A DNA stretch of 64,000 nucleotides, from assembly GCA_028281285.1 (NCBI GenBank), contig JANQKF010000015.1, forward strand, positions 124,001 to 188,000, given 5' to 3'. The notes beneath the pieces were generated by a model. It worked only from the letters and a program-made list of their open reading frames with translations. It did no database searches and was not told the DNA's origin. This document shows, piece after piece, positions 55,113-64,000 of this stretch. The position numbers were made by a program, and so were the translations under genes. The stretch's first letter is position 1. Each line of letters starts with the position of its first letter. The DNA is from Cyclobacteriaceae bacterium. GTDB lineage: Bacteria > Bacteroidota > Bacteroidia > Cytophagales > Cyclobacteriaceae.

Positions 55113-58100
55113 TTCACATATAATGTCTTATTCATCCAAGGCAACTTAATAACATTTATGCTCCATGGAAGTTGGTCCAATAGCATATCATAGGCCTTAG
55201 ACTCTACGGTGAGTTCCCAATTCTCCTCTGACTCATTCAATTTCCCATTCCTGATCAAAAAAGACCCACGGAATCCTTCAATTGAGGTATCCTTAATAAT
55301 CTCCCAATGCTGAATTACTGAATTAAGAAGGCTTTGAACCATCAGCTTTTCCTCATCCGACAGTGATTTGTCAGTAAGGACTGGTTTGACATCTATAATG
55401 CCAGCGAGCAATTTGTTTAAAGTGAGATGGTATTCTGGGCTCCCTTCTTGTCCTGTAGCAATGTACTGCATCAAATATACCGCCCGATGCCTGGCTTCAA
55501 GACTTACGAAATCACTATTCTTAACTAAACCAAGGTGTTCAAAGAGTCTGGGAAGAAACGACCAAACCAGAACCAGTCCGGCATTATTAACATAGATAGC
55601 TTCTCTTTTCTCCAGGTCTTTCTCCATTTTATCCTCAATCTCTTCTTTTTTGTTTTTGGCAGGAATCTGGCTTTTCTGTATTGCTCCGACTCTATTACCC
55701 AGGACAGTGAAGTAAACCTGTAATCTATGAGGGCTTTCGCTACCCATCTCGATCAAACCGCTTCGAAAGGTATCCAAAACATCATGGTAACTAACTCGCG
55801 AAATGCTGGCTAATTCCAATAAGAAGAAATTCAAAAACTCCAACGGATTGAAATTGCCATATGTGTTCTTTTTTATCCCAAAGATCAAAAACTGCATTTT
55901 CCAGAATTGGGAGAATTCTTTCCGGTTGAGTGTGCCAGGAGATTTCTTCTTCCATAATTTCCAAATTACACTTTCATATGAAATGAATTGGAGTACTTCA
56001 CGGCCAAAAAACAGGATTACCACATTGTCAAATTCATTTTTTGGAAAGTCGACAAGCTTGCTTCTGGCCTTCTTGGATTTCCCTAATTCCTTGAATAAGG
56101 AGAGCATATTTTCAGGGAAATCTTCAATCAGCTCATTTAGATTTTCAAAAAACAAACTGTCGTTGTTCAGGCTAGACCATGAAGGAAATTTATCGGTTTG
56201 AAGAAATATTCTAACCTCTTCGATTGACAAAGGCAGAGAGGTATGTTTTCTACTCTTGATGTTCTCCTGTCTGAGAACTTCAGGCAGTTTAGCACTATGT
56301 TTCCGAGCTATTTTTTGAAGAGCCACACCTACCGGCCCACTATCCGATAGTTCATTTTGAGCCTCAAGGAGTAGGTGAATAACCATTTCAAAACTAAGCG
56401 AATACGTTCTAGCTATATGACGAGCAGTGGAGGTCAGCAATCTTTCCAAACTAAAGCTCCCTTTTTGCTCGAATAGAATATTTGTAACCAATACTTTCCA
56501 TAAAAAATTTCTACCTGTAACAAACGGGTTCGAAAAGGACAGTAGCTTCCTTTCCACGATGCCAAAAAGTTTAACATACTGGGGGATTGAGAAAAATCTC
56601 GACTCCAGAATTCCAGTCAAAGTGAGTAGTTGCTCCTCGTTAAGATTTTCAAAAAGCTTAGTCTTTGATAGTGTAGAATAGTCTAAGCTTCGGAGCGCTA
56701 ATCTCCATGAACCGGGATACGTCAGCATATATTCTGCAGCTATCGACCATCGGTCTTCTTGTGGGGTATCACTCCACCAAGGCACCTTGTTATACTTCAG
56801 CAAATAGGCAAGAAAGTCTTTGATTCTTTTGGGTTCTATCGACTCTTCTTCAATAGCTTTCTGGCCCAAGCTCTTTAACAGTGATTCAAGTCTAAGATTG
56901 CTAGTTGTTTTTGCTAATACGTTCTTATCCTTCAACCTTTTGATCTCTTTAGCCATTCGTGGTTGGCTAATCGAAAATTTGACCTGCACCTGACTAATTG
57001 CATAGATAAAAAAATCAGAGGGACTAAACTGACCCTGAGACTTAGTAAGATACCATTGAATAAGCCACTGAATTGCAGTTTTACGGAGCGTCCATCTTTC
57101 CTCATTTGGCAATTCGATATTATGAAGAAAGCTTACCACCAACTCGATATATTCCTTTGCACGAGAATACTCTGATCCAGCCAATGACTCTAAGAATCGG
57201 TTCAGTATGTTTTCTGAAAAATACCAAACCAAGCGGTCACTGACCGTATTAATCACATGTGATGACCTTAGATTTTGAATCAATTCATCTTTGTTGCTTT
57301 CAATTGTTGCCACCAGGAGTTCCTCCATACTGAGGAAGCGGGATTCTGTAAGGGTCCCTTTTTCAAGAAACTCTAACAGAACTATGAGGCTTTCGGATTT
57401 AGGCCCTGTCAAAATCTCATGACCTGAATTTCGTTCCAAACTTTTATCCAGTTCGGATTTAACATTATCATCTAGAGCTGCTCTTAACAATTGGAGAGTT
57501 TTTGGGCTCAGCAAGGAGAGTACTGTTAAGTCCTCATTTTTCTTTATCAAACGTCTGATCAGCTGCTTCAACTGAAGCGGTCGACTTGCAAAGAGTTTTT
57601 GCAATGTTGTATTGAATTTGATCTTTCCTTGAATTAAATGATCAGGGGGAATGCTATGATTAGATAAAAAGTATAGGAAGAGTTTCAATACTTCAGCTTC
57701 TCTTTTGTTCTGACCTTCCTGGTCTGGTTTGGCCTCTGAACTTGATATCGACTTCCAATCTGGGATATCCTTTACAATTTCATTCAGAATTTGAGGGGTA
57801 AATTGCCTTTCTATTCGTTCGACCAAGTCTTGATTGGATCGGTTGGCTTTCAGAAAGTCTAGCAACCAACTTCGGTCCTTTTTCATGAGTTCTTGCAAAA
57901 TCCAATCCTTATCAGCGTCAAAGTTGAGCGCTGCCTCATCGAAAAAAGCCAAATGCAAAAATTTTGGTATAAGGTCTAGTTTGACTCCTCGGTGATCATA
58001 TGCCTCAATTACTTTTTTTACAACCTTTTCCGGAAACCCTTTTAGCACTTCCAACAAATTCTCGAGTGGAATTGCATCAATAAAATGATCAGGGATATGG

Positions 58101-59182
58101 GACTGTCGAGTAAGCTCAAGGAAAAATTTTGAGAGACCTGATCGATCTGAATGGAGGATTTTCCGTAGCACCATTTCAAGTCTGCGCTTGGATTCGCGAG
58201 CAACTATTCTGCCCTTGATTAATTCCTTTAGGAAAATCCATTCTTCCTTGATTTCCATTTGATCAGTGGCACTAGAATCACTCGAACTCCTTATCTCATC
58301 TACATCTTCAGAGTAAATAGCATTGATAAGTCGGCCCAATTCGGAATAATCTGCCATTACTTCCTTATCCAAAGTGGCCGAGTGAAAGTGGGTTAACACT
58401 TCCTGATAACCTACATTGAACCTAGAGGATATGCCCTTGAGATTGCTTCTCAGAAAGGCTTTGGTATTGAAAACAGAACCTCTCTCAATCAGAATGTAAC
58501 TAAGAACAAATTCCCATGTCGCTCGATCAAATTCCTTCTCAGAAACGTTGATCTGTCTTCGTCTGCGATGAATGGCACTAATACTGCGCGTGTAATCAAT
58601 GATCAGTTCGGCTTCCGCTGGCTCAAGAATTCTCACCAATCCCTCCAAATCTTCAATTTCGAGAACACTGACTATGCGTTGGATCACATAAGGTACTTTT
58701 CCAATTCTCCTCAACATGGAGGCCAGCTCCAATGAGGAAGAGTTAATCAATGTTTTAAAAAATTGAATTGGATCATCGTCAACTTTCGCCCACCATGGGA
58801 GGTAACCATGGACCAAAAAGTACTCAATCAATTCGATACGATTCTCTCCGTTGGCCTTGAAAGCTATATTCTCTTCCATCCAATTAACCTCTTGAAACGT
58901 TTCAGGAGCCAATATTTTCAAGAGAGCAGTACGGACGGCCTCGACAAATTCACTTTCCAAACGATCGAGATCTATTGGTGGCAGGTCTAGCACTAATTGT
59001 TCCATGTGCAAGACCTCGTCTTTTTTAGAGCATTGATCAAAGACCTCTTCGATCACTTTGGTGAGGCTTAGTTCATATACACTCTTTACTCTTTCATATA
59101 GATCATTGGCCTCATCCACAGCTCCAGAAGGAAAGTCGATCTCGAAAATCTGCCTGGATATGATATGTTCATCGACAGCCAT
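55103..59182 (-). CDS. eCIS tape measure-family protein (Cis14-like)
   Basis: This 1359-residue protein matches the contractile-injection-system tape measure family. Its N-terminus (HIISRQIFEIDFPSG... LHMEQLVLDLP, about 5-67) is the diagnostic start. The body holds repeated units: a motif with PWW or similar at about 130, 800 and 1000 (a related FLEKG motif at about 606) and G-x-F at about 235, 717, 908 and 1108. The offset between the two is about 105-112 residues each time. Such proteins set or cap the length of the tube. Confidence 0.88.
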   Translation of the reverse strand: MAVDEHIISRQIFEIDFPSGAVDEANDLYERVKSVYELSLTKVIEEVFDQCSKKDEVLHMEQLVLDLPPIDLDRLESEFVEAVRTALLKILAPETFQEVNWMEENIAFKANGENRIELIEYFLVHGYLPWWAKVDDDPIQFFKTLINSSSLELASMLRRIGKVPYVIQRIVSVLEIEDLEGLVRILEPAEAELIIDYTRSISAIHRRRRQINVSEKEFDRATWEFVLSYILIERGSVFNTKAFLRSNLKGISSRFNVGYQEVLTHFHSATLDKEVMADYSELGRLINAIYSEDVDEIRSSSDSSATDQMEIKEEWIFLKELIKGRIVARESKRRLEMVLRKILHSDRSGLSKFFLELTRQSHIPDHFIDAIPLENLLEVLKGFPEKVVKKVIEAYDHRGVKLDLIPKFLHLAFFDEAALNFDADKDWILQELMKKDRSWLLDFLKANRSNQDLVERIERQFTPQILNEIVKDIPDWKSISSSEAKPDQEGQNKREAEVLKLFLYFLSNHSIPPDHLIQGKIKFNTTLQKLFASRPLQLKQLIRRLIKKNEDLTVLSLLSPKTLQLLRAALDDNVKSELDKSLERNSGHEILTGPKSESLIVLLEFLEKGTLTESRFLSMEELLVATIESNKDELIQNLRSSHVINTVSDRLVWYFSENILNRFLESLAGSEYSRAKEYIELVVSFLHNIELPNEERWTLRKTAIQWLIQWYLTKSQGQFSPSDFFIYAISQVQVKFSISQPRMAKEIKRLKDKNVLAKTTSNLRLESLLKSLGQKAIEEESIEPKRIKDFLAYLLKYNKVPWWSDTPQEDRWSIAAEYMLTYPGSWRLALRSLDYSTLSKTKLFENLNEEQLLTLTGILESRFFSIPQYVKLFGIVERKLLSFSNPFVTGRNFLWKVLVTNILFEQKGSFSLERLLTSTARHIARTYSLSFEMVIHLLLEAQNELSDSGPVGVALQKIARKHSAKLPEVLRQENIKSRKHTSLPLSIEEVRIFLQTDKFPSWSSLNNDSLFFENLNELIEDFPENMLSLFKELGKSKKARSKLVDFPKNEFDNVVILFFGREVLQFISYESVIWKLWKKKSPGTLNRKEFSQFWKMQFLIFGIKKNTYGNFNPLEFLNFFLLELASISRVSYHDVLDTFRSGLIEMGSESPHRLQVYFTVLGNRVGAIQKSQIPAKNKKEEIEDKMEKDLEKREAIYVNNAGLVLVWSFLPRLFEHLGLVKNSDFVSLEARHRAVYLMQYIATGQEGSPEYHLTLNKLLAGIIDVKPVLTDKSLSDEEKLMVQSLLNSVIQHWEIIKDTSIEGFRGSFLIRNGKLNESEENWELTVESKAYDMLLDQLPWSINVIKLPWMNKTLYVKWR

Positions 59183-59187
59183 CTGAA

Positions 59188-62034
59188 TTAACTATTGAGG
59201 AAGTTTACAAGAGGTGCAGATATGTCATAATTACCGCTTGAGGCTCTCAAGCGTATCCAGCGCTGATGGATTTGATAGAATTGATCGAATAGCTCCTTAT
59301 CCAACCACAAGAATTGTGGAGTCAGATGGGCTGGTGAATTTTCACAGGCCATGTATTCGAAATAGTTCCTGAAATTTGTGGTATTATAATTCGGGGTCCA
59401 GTTTGGCATAATGAGAGTATACTTCATAGAAAAGAATGAAGCATCTATGTTCTGTGTTTTCTCCCCAGCTGTGGTTGGTCGATAAGGGAAGAAGACTTTT
59501 TTAGGATTGAGATTTCCGCTATGAAGATCACTCATATCAATATCTATGGCCTTTTTGACAGCCTTGGCATCTTCCAGAGATTTGTACACACCAGATAGTG
59601 CCACAGCTTTCTTCTCCAACAACATGACGATAACATATTCGGATTTTGTCTTGGTGCCTATTTGGGTGGTGACATCTCCTGACATCATTTGGTCGATCAA
59701 TTGGTCTATTTGCTGAAGACCATGCTGATCAACCGATCTCATCACAACTCTCCCATCCTGAGTCTTAATCCAGAACTTAAAATTTCCATCATCATTTGGT
59801 GGGGCCAAAAGAATGTGCTCCAGAACGATCATCCCCTGGCCATTGACATGCAGATAGGACAACTGACTCAAAAAGTCTTCTACCAGCTTTACAACATTCT
59901 CCGCCACATCCACCTCTTCAAGAAATACAGTGATTAAGTTGACCTTGTTCAAACTGATGTATAAACGAGTGGAACTCTTGTCCGGAGTCACGGTACCGAA
60001 AGAAACCAGGTCATTCAGTTGCTGCTGATCTTTTTCTCCCAGTTCTTGTAATTCTTTTATCAATTGTTCCAAAAGAGGTTCAACACGTTCTTTGTCCACG
60101 GCAATACCACTCAAGGAAAATGCATAAGCAGATTTACCCGAAGCATCCTTGAACTGGATATTAATATGATCCAACAACCCACCTTCTGCCTGGTATTGCA
60201 ACACCTCACAATCAAACTCCATTCGGATGATATCATTAATGAAATTATCCAAATCCAGCATATAGTTGAGATTGTCGGAGATGCCGGCATTATTATCAAT
60301 TGGGATATTGTCTTCAATTGCCCATTTCTGGTGGTCATAGGAACTACCCCTTTGCATGCTTAAAGAGGGAATTCTTTTTAAAAACCTACCCCTGTTGGAT
60401 AAGGCATTGAACGACTGCCCGACATAATCATCGAACATGGGGGTATCGAGTATATTGCCCTCATACCCCGTTCTGGCCATCAAATGATCCAAAAACTGCC
60501 GTTTTCTTTGAAGGTCATTAAGGGTCTTGGAAGTAATGTCAATTAATCCTTGTCTGTATTCATTTTCGGGATTTTCCTTAAACGCACGCCACTGGTTGGT
60601 ATCGGAGAGGGTTGGATCAAAATTGAAATTTTCAAAAATGTAGTCCTGGTATCCGGCCATAACCGGACCAATATTGGGCACATCATATAGTTCCGAGAAA
60701 TAATAGGTGGCTTCTGGCAAGTCAGAATAGCGATCCTTAGCTTCAAATGACAATAATTTCCAGACTTCACTTAGTTGAGCCAGGTAATTAGTCATCAGTT
60801 GATCAAAGAACATTAAGTATCCCTTTAACTGCATTACCTGAGCTTTTCTACTTTTTTCGATTCGCTCATTCAGCGCCCCCTCCCCCAACAAATAGTAACT
60901 TGGGAAACCATTTTGAATAGAGTCATATTCTGATAATTTCTTATCCTCACCTAGGGGAATGGATGGTCCAACCTCAGGTTGAGTAAGGTTCAGCCTATAA
61001 TTATTGGGGCGCGCATTTCTTAATTCACTTATGGCATGCTCTACCTGTTGTTGATCTAGTTTACCTATAGGTAAGTTTTTCTGGAATAATTGTATGAAAT
61101 CAGCCTGATCCGATGAGGGCGAAAGCTGTTCATTAAGAACAGGAAAAGAATCTGGATCGATTTTGATCATGGAACTTGGGTCCCCTTTGGCCTCTTGAAA
61201 CGAAAAGTTTTCCACAAGAGCGACATCCTCGATAGAAAGTATTTTTTTTATCGCATCACTCGCATATATGGTTTCGGGTTTTGGAAAGAGCTCTTCATCT
61301 TTTATGAATCCATTCAGAAGCAATGGCCCAACCATAATCTCTTCTGTTGTATAGCCTTCATCGATTAAACCCTGATAGGAATAGAATCCAATTGGGGGTG
61401 AAAAATAGGTCTCAATTGAATAGTAAATCTGAGCCATAACCTGAACCGGATCCGCATGGTCGGTGAGGTGAATTTTTGCAGCCGGAATAATAGTCACAGG
61501 CTCCAAAACTTCAACGTCAGCAAAACACTCACACATGCTACGGTTGCTATTAAGCACCTGGGAGGCTTTGTCGATCAAATCCAGATTGATCCGCGAATTG
61601 GCATAAGGCATCAGCTTAACTTCATAGAACCCTTTAATTCCATTCGTGTTCTTAGCTTTTACCGGACTTAACCATGCGTTAGCTATTTCAGGGAGACTAC
61701 TTATCAGCAGCTTGCGAAAGTCAACTAAAGTCACTGGCTTATTGAGGAGTATGTCAGAAGCCTGGTAAAAGCTGATCTTATACCTATCTTCCGTTTCTTG
61801 GTCTGAACTTCCGGACAGAATATCCTTAATGTCGAAGCCAGTTCGATAATTCAGATCTGTCAGTGTATAACACAGTTGTTCTAGGATTGTAATGCCCGGA
61901 TCATGTTGGTTAAAGTCTGTCCAATTATCATGCGTGAGGAGTTGTGCCTGTTCCAGACCCTTTTCAAGGAGCTTGTGATAGTCCATGCTATCCGAGGCAG
62001 ATCCTTTCTTCGGTATGGCGGTTGAGTCACTCAT
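59188..62034 (-). CDS. eCIS baseplate protein (Afp12-like, J/gp6-related)
   Basis: This 948-residue protein has the segment NWTDFNQHDPGITILEQLCYTLTDLNYRTGF at about 37-67, a form of the DPGxxxLE...LTDxLxYR signature of large baseplate wedge proteins. The long C-terminal part is mixed and unassigned. Size and position (between fibre-like gene and tape measure) fit an Afp12-type wedge component. Which precise Afp number it is cannot be told by eye. Confidence 0.75.
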   Translation of the reverse strand: MSDSTAIPKKGSASDSMDYHKLLEKGLEQAQLLTHDNWTDFNQHDPGITILEQLCYTLTDLNYRTGFDIKDILSGSSDQETEDRYKISFYQASDILLNKPVTLVDFRKLLISSLPEIANAWLSPVKAKNTNGIKGFYEVKLMPYANSRINLDLIDKASQVLNSNRSMCECFADVEVLEPVTIIPAAKIHLTDHADPVQVMAQIYYSIETYFSPPIGFYSYQGLIDEGYTTEEIMVGPLLLNGFIKDEELFPKPETIYASDAIKKILSIEDVALVENFSFQEAKGDPSSMIKIDPDSFPVLNEQLSPSSDQADFIQLFQKNLPIGKLDQQQVEHAISELRNARPNNYRLNLTQPEVGPSIPLGEDKKLSEYDSIQNGFPSYYLLGEGALNERIEKSRKAQVMQLKGYLMFFDQLMTNYLAQLSEVWKLLSFEAKDRYSDLPEATYYFSELYDVPNIGPVMAGYQDYIFENFNFDPTLSDTNQWRAFKENPENEYRQGLIDITSKTLNDLQRKRQFLDHLMARTGYEGNILDTPMFDDYVGQSFNALSNRGRFLKRIPSLSMQRGSSYDHQKWAIEDNIPIDNNAGISDNLNYMLDLDNFINDIIRMEFDCEVLQYQAEGGLLDHINIQFKDASGKSAYAFSLSGIAVDKERVEPLLEQLIKELQELGEKDQQQLNDLVSFGTVTPDKSSTRLYISLNKVNLITVFLEEVDVAENVVKLVEDFLSQLSYLHVNGQGMIVLEHILLAPPNDDGNFKFWIKTQDGRVVMRSVDQHGLQQIDQLIDQMMSGDVTTQIGTKTKSEYVIVMLLEKKAVALSGVYKSLEDAKAVKKAIDIDMSDLHSGNLNPKKVFFPYRPTTAGEKTQNIDASFFSMKYTLIMPNWTPNYNTTNFRNYFEYMACENSPAHLTPQFLWLDKELFDQFYQIHQRWIRLRASSGNYDISAPLVNFLNS

Positions 62035-62900
62035 TGTTCATCTTTAAAGATTCGAGTCATAGTCACCTCCGTAGGAAGATCTGCCGAAAACCATCCTCTG
62101 GCTTTAATTTTTAAATCTCTTGTGCCGTCTTCATTTGGAAACCACTTTAATTTAAGACCAGAAGTGTTGGTTCTGATTTGTTGACTATGAACAGTAGCAT
62201 CCAAAAAGTGAATCATAAATAACTCGGTCAGTATCCAATCAATCGCATGACCAAGCAGTGGTACTTTCGAAATTAAGGATAACAGTTTCTTCCACCATTT
62301 GGGTTGGTGTACCTTTAGGATTTTTGCCCTAGCTTCTAAAATAGCATACCTGTATTTGTCCTCATCATCGACTCGAGCCGAAATGTGGAATATGGCATTT
62401 GTGTTCAGGCCGGATATTAATGTGAGCCAACTTCTACCAACGGAAATTGAGCTTTCCCCATTCTCTGAAATTTCGGTATACGGGTAATTCATGATTGAAT
62501 TACCTACCTCAAAAGATCCTTTTACATCCAGGGTTGATTGAGGATTATCATTATGAATTCCAACATTGCCGTCCTTACTTAAAAAAAGAACACTCGAATC
62601 TATGGCAGGGTTGTTGAAGGCCAGTCCTCTTTCCCCTGATTTCGCAGTGCCCTTTTTACTTTGGTTTTCGATGGACCAGGCGACTTTATTGTTTGTCAGA
62701 TTTTCCTCGTCTTCATAAAAACTCAGGTAAGTATTGCTCCCTTCTTTGGGAGTGACATGAAATCCATCTTCGGTGTTTGTAGGATATTTATCAGAGACAA
62801 CATTGATGGTAGAATCTATTAAATGGTTAAAAGCCTCTGCATTCGGCTTGGTGCCGTTGGAGAATAACGCTTTCAATGATTTTCTACCAAGTAGCTTCAT
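62031..62900 (-). CDS. Fibre-like protein with hydrophobic insert, eCIS operon
   Basis: This 289-residue protein contains VLFLSKDGNVGIHNDNPQSTLDV (about 103-125), a form of the GNVGIGTTxPxxKLDV motif that marks tail fibre and adhesin-like proteins. A long hydrophobic/basic stretch (KWWKKLLSLISKVPLLGHAI and following, about 204-240) is unusual for a fibre and could be a membrane or core-binding region. It overlaps the downstream wedge gene by 4 bp. Fibre role is inferred. Confidence 0.6.
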   Translation of the reverse strand: MKLLGRKSLKALFSNGTKPNAEAFNHLIDSTINVVSDKYPTNTEDGFHVTPKEGSNTYLSFYEDEENLTNNKVAWSIENQSKKGTAKSGERGLAFNNPAIDSSVLFLSKDGNVGIHNDNPQSTLDVKGSFEVGNSIMNYPYTEISENGESSISVGRSWLTLISGLNTNAIFHISARVDDEDKYRYAILEARAKILKVHQPKWWKKLLSLISKVPLLGHAIDWILTELFMIHFLDATVHSQQIRTNTSGLKLKWFPNEDGTRDLKIKARGWFSADLPTEVTMTRIFKDEQ

Positions 62901-62903
62901 ACC

Positions 62904-64000
62904 CTAATGTGTTGACGCGATAATGAAATCATCATCAATTTCCATATTACCTATGCCCATTCCCTGAGGCGTAACAGCCTCCTCATCTTCCAGTATTTTA
63001 ATCTCATGTTCCGACACAGAGGTCAATACAGACCATGGTTTGGTTGCTTTGACTTTTCCGTTAATGCCTTTCAAATTGCCAGCGGGTCCAACCGAATCTC
63101 GCAGACTATACACCTGATCTTCATCTATAATCTGAGCTAGTGCTAACCCGGTGACAAATTGAACATAAGGAAGTCTCTCAATCATATTGCTTACTTCGAT
63201 TGTGGAAATCGTGCCTCCTATTACCAACTTCTCCATATTTCCATTGATCCATGGGGAAATAAATGCTTTTAATGCTTCATTGAGCTCATTCACGAAGTAT
63301 CCGTTATTGTCCCCTTCAATAAACCTTACTGAACAGGTCACCTGAATATATTCGTAGAGCGGGTTAGTGATTTCCACCTCCACGAAAGCATTCTGATACT
63401 CTCCTAAATATTCTTTGACCTCATTGAGAAGCGTTGAATTCGCTCTTGGTGCATATATATTGCTCTGGGCAATTGAGGCCGGGTCTGGAACAACAGTCAC
63501 AAGAACGCTCCCACTTGCATTATCACTTTCCGTATTGGTGTGATTTATACACTTCACTGCATAAATCGATTGAAATCTTGAAAGCACCATTCGTTCATAG
63601 TCCCAAGCACAAATCGCACGTTGTTTGTGTCTGAGCGATTCACTTACGCGCTGATAAAAAGTACTGTGACTCTCTGCATTTTCTCCTCCAAAACTCGCGA
63701 GTGGATGAATGACCTTAGAAACTGCTGGAATTGGGGCAGCCAGCGATTTAATTGACCCTGCCGGGAGCGGGGCGCTTAAATCGGTTTCATTAGATTTTAC
63801 TATTCGACTGACCTTGATAGCATTCAAATTTATGGCCTGTGTATTACTCAATTGTGATGTGCCATTTGCCACACTAATCTTAATCCAAAAATAGCCTTGA
63901 GGCATAATTGAATTATTGTCAGTCATATCTGGCAAAAGACTCAAGCTCACCACTCCAGGCTCAGTAAAACCTTCAGTCCCGTCATTCAAGAGGTTTGATC
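62904..64000 (-). CDS. eCIS baseplate J-like protein (5' end outside window)
   Basis: The frame is open to the right edge, so this is the C-terminal part of a larger protein. It shows the core of a baseplate J/gp47-type wedge: ESLRHKQRAICAWDYERMVLSRF and the C-terminal region YVQFVTGLALAQIIDED. This is the usual Afp11 partner. It is 3 bp upstream of the fibre-like gene on the same strand. The rest of the operon (sheath, tube, spike) would lie beyond the window. Confidence 0.82.
   Translation of the reverse strand, partial: SNLLNDGTEGFTEPGVVSLSLLPDMTDNNSIMPQGYFWIKISVANGTSQLSNTQAINLNAIKVSRIVKSNETDLSAPLPAGSIKSLAAPIPAVSKVIHPLASFGGENAESHSTFYQRVSESLRHKQRAICAWDYERMVLSRFQSIYAVKCINHTNTESDNASGSVLVTVVPDPASIAQSNIYAPRANSTLLNEVKEYLGEYQNAFVEVEITNPLYEYIQVTCSVRFIEGDNNGYFVNELNEALKAFISPWINGNMEKLVIGGTISTIEVSNMIERLPYVQFVTGLALAQIIDEDQVYSLRDSVGPAGNLKGINGKVKATKPWSVLTSVSEHEIKILEDEEAVTPQGMGIGNMEIDDDFIIASTH

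Noticed and set aside
53757-64000. Reading the right end as a contractile-tail prophage
   Set aside because: The ATPase and tape-measure-family proteins are eCIS types and no phage head, lysis or integration gene is in view; final proof lies outside the window.
1-64000. CRISPR array, rRNA operon or insertion sequence
   Set aside because: No regular spacer-repeat array, rRNA sequence or transposase gene was seen.

Overview
The window comes from a gliding member of the Bacteroidota, most likely a marine Cytophagales-type bacterium. The evidence is a GldH gliding lipoprotein, a secreted M64 peptidase with a type IX secretion (T9SS) sorting tail, many lipobox lipoproteins, LytS/LytTR regulators, PadR-linked FtsX permeases, start sites without Shine-Dalgarno sequences, and several promoters of the Bacteroidota form TTTG-N19/20-TANNTTTG. 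Gaps carry dispersed palindromic repeats of the kind common in this group.

Layout. 1-4.1 kb: a + strand run of recQ (3' part only), purD, a PSP1/RicT-like gene and gldH. 4.1-9.9 kb: a large SF1 helicase, a short-chain dehydrogenase and sucD on the - strand. 10-17 kb: a gene-free stretch ending in a terminator, then a SLC13-type transporter, lipoproteins, an M28 peptidase and a T9SS-exported M64 peptidase. 17-23.3 kb: - strand alpha/beta hydrolase, membrane LytTR regulator, rarA, and a PadR-FtsX permease pair. 23.4-29.1 kb: hydrolase, LytS/LytTR two-component pair, NTF2-like lipoprotein, LysE exporter, DinB-like protein and a secreted Gfo/Idh/MocA protein. 29.1-33 kb: threonine aldolase, a MarR repressor with a perfect 26-bp palindrome at its promoter, two small membrane proteins and lpdA, all on the - strand. 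33.1-45.9 kb: a 55-residue membrane protein coupled to fabG, a VWA/BatA-like membrane protein, TPR lipoprotein, two DoxX-type proteins, a second PadR-FtsX permease pair, small hypotheticals, a class IV aminotransferase, a J-domain protein, a DUF1801 protein and tRNA-Pro(GGG). 45.9-49 kb: repeats and a WG-repeat protein.

49.2-64 kb is the most unusual region. On the - strand, running in from beyond the right edge, is part of an extracellular contractile injection system (eCIS, Afp/PVC/MAC-like): a baseplate J-like protein (cut by the window end), a fibre-like protein, a second large baseplate protein, a 1359-residue tape-measure-family protein and a Cis15-type AAA+ ATPase, all overlapping or separated by a few bases. 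Facing it on the + strand are an AT-rich promoter region, two coupled alanine-rich helical proteins of unknown function ending at a strong terminator, and a 440-residue protein with a non-specific-nuclease-like His motif that ends 3 bp from the ATPase gene. None of the three has an export signal. My best guess is that they are cargo or accessory parts of the injection system, and they are the best candidates for something undescribed.

The two PadR-permease loci are paralogous and carry similar tandem operator-like repeats, which suggests a common mode of regulation.
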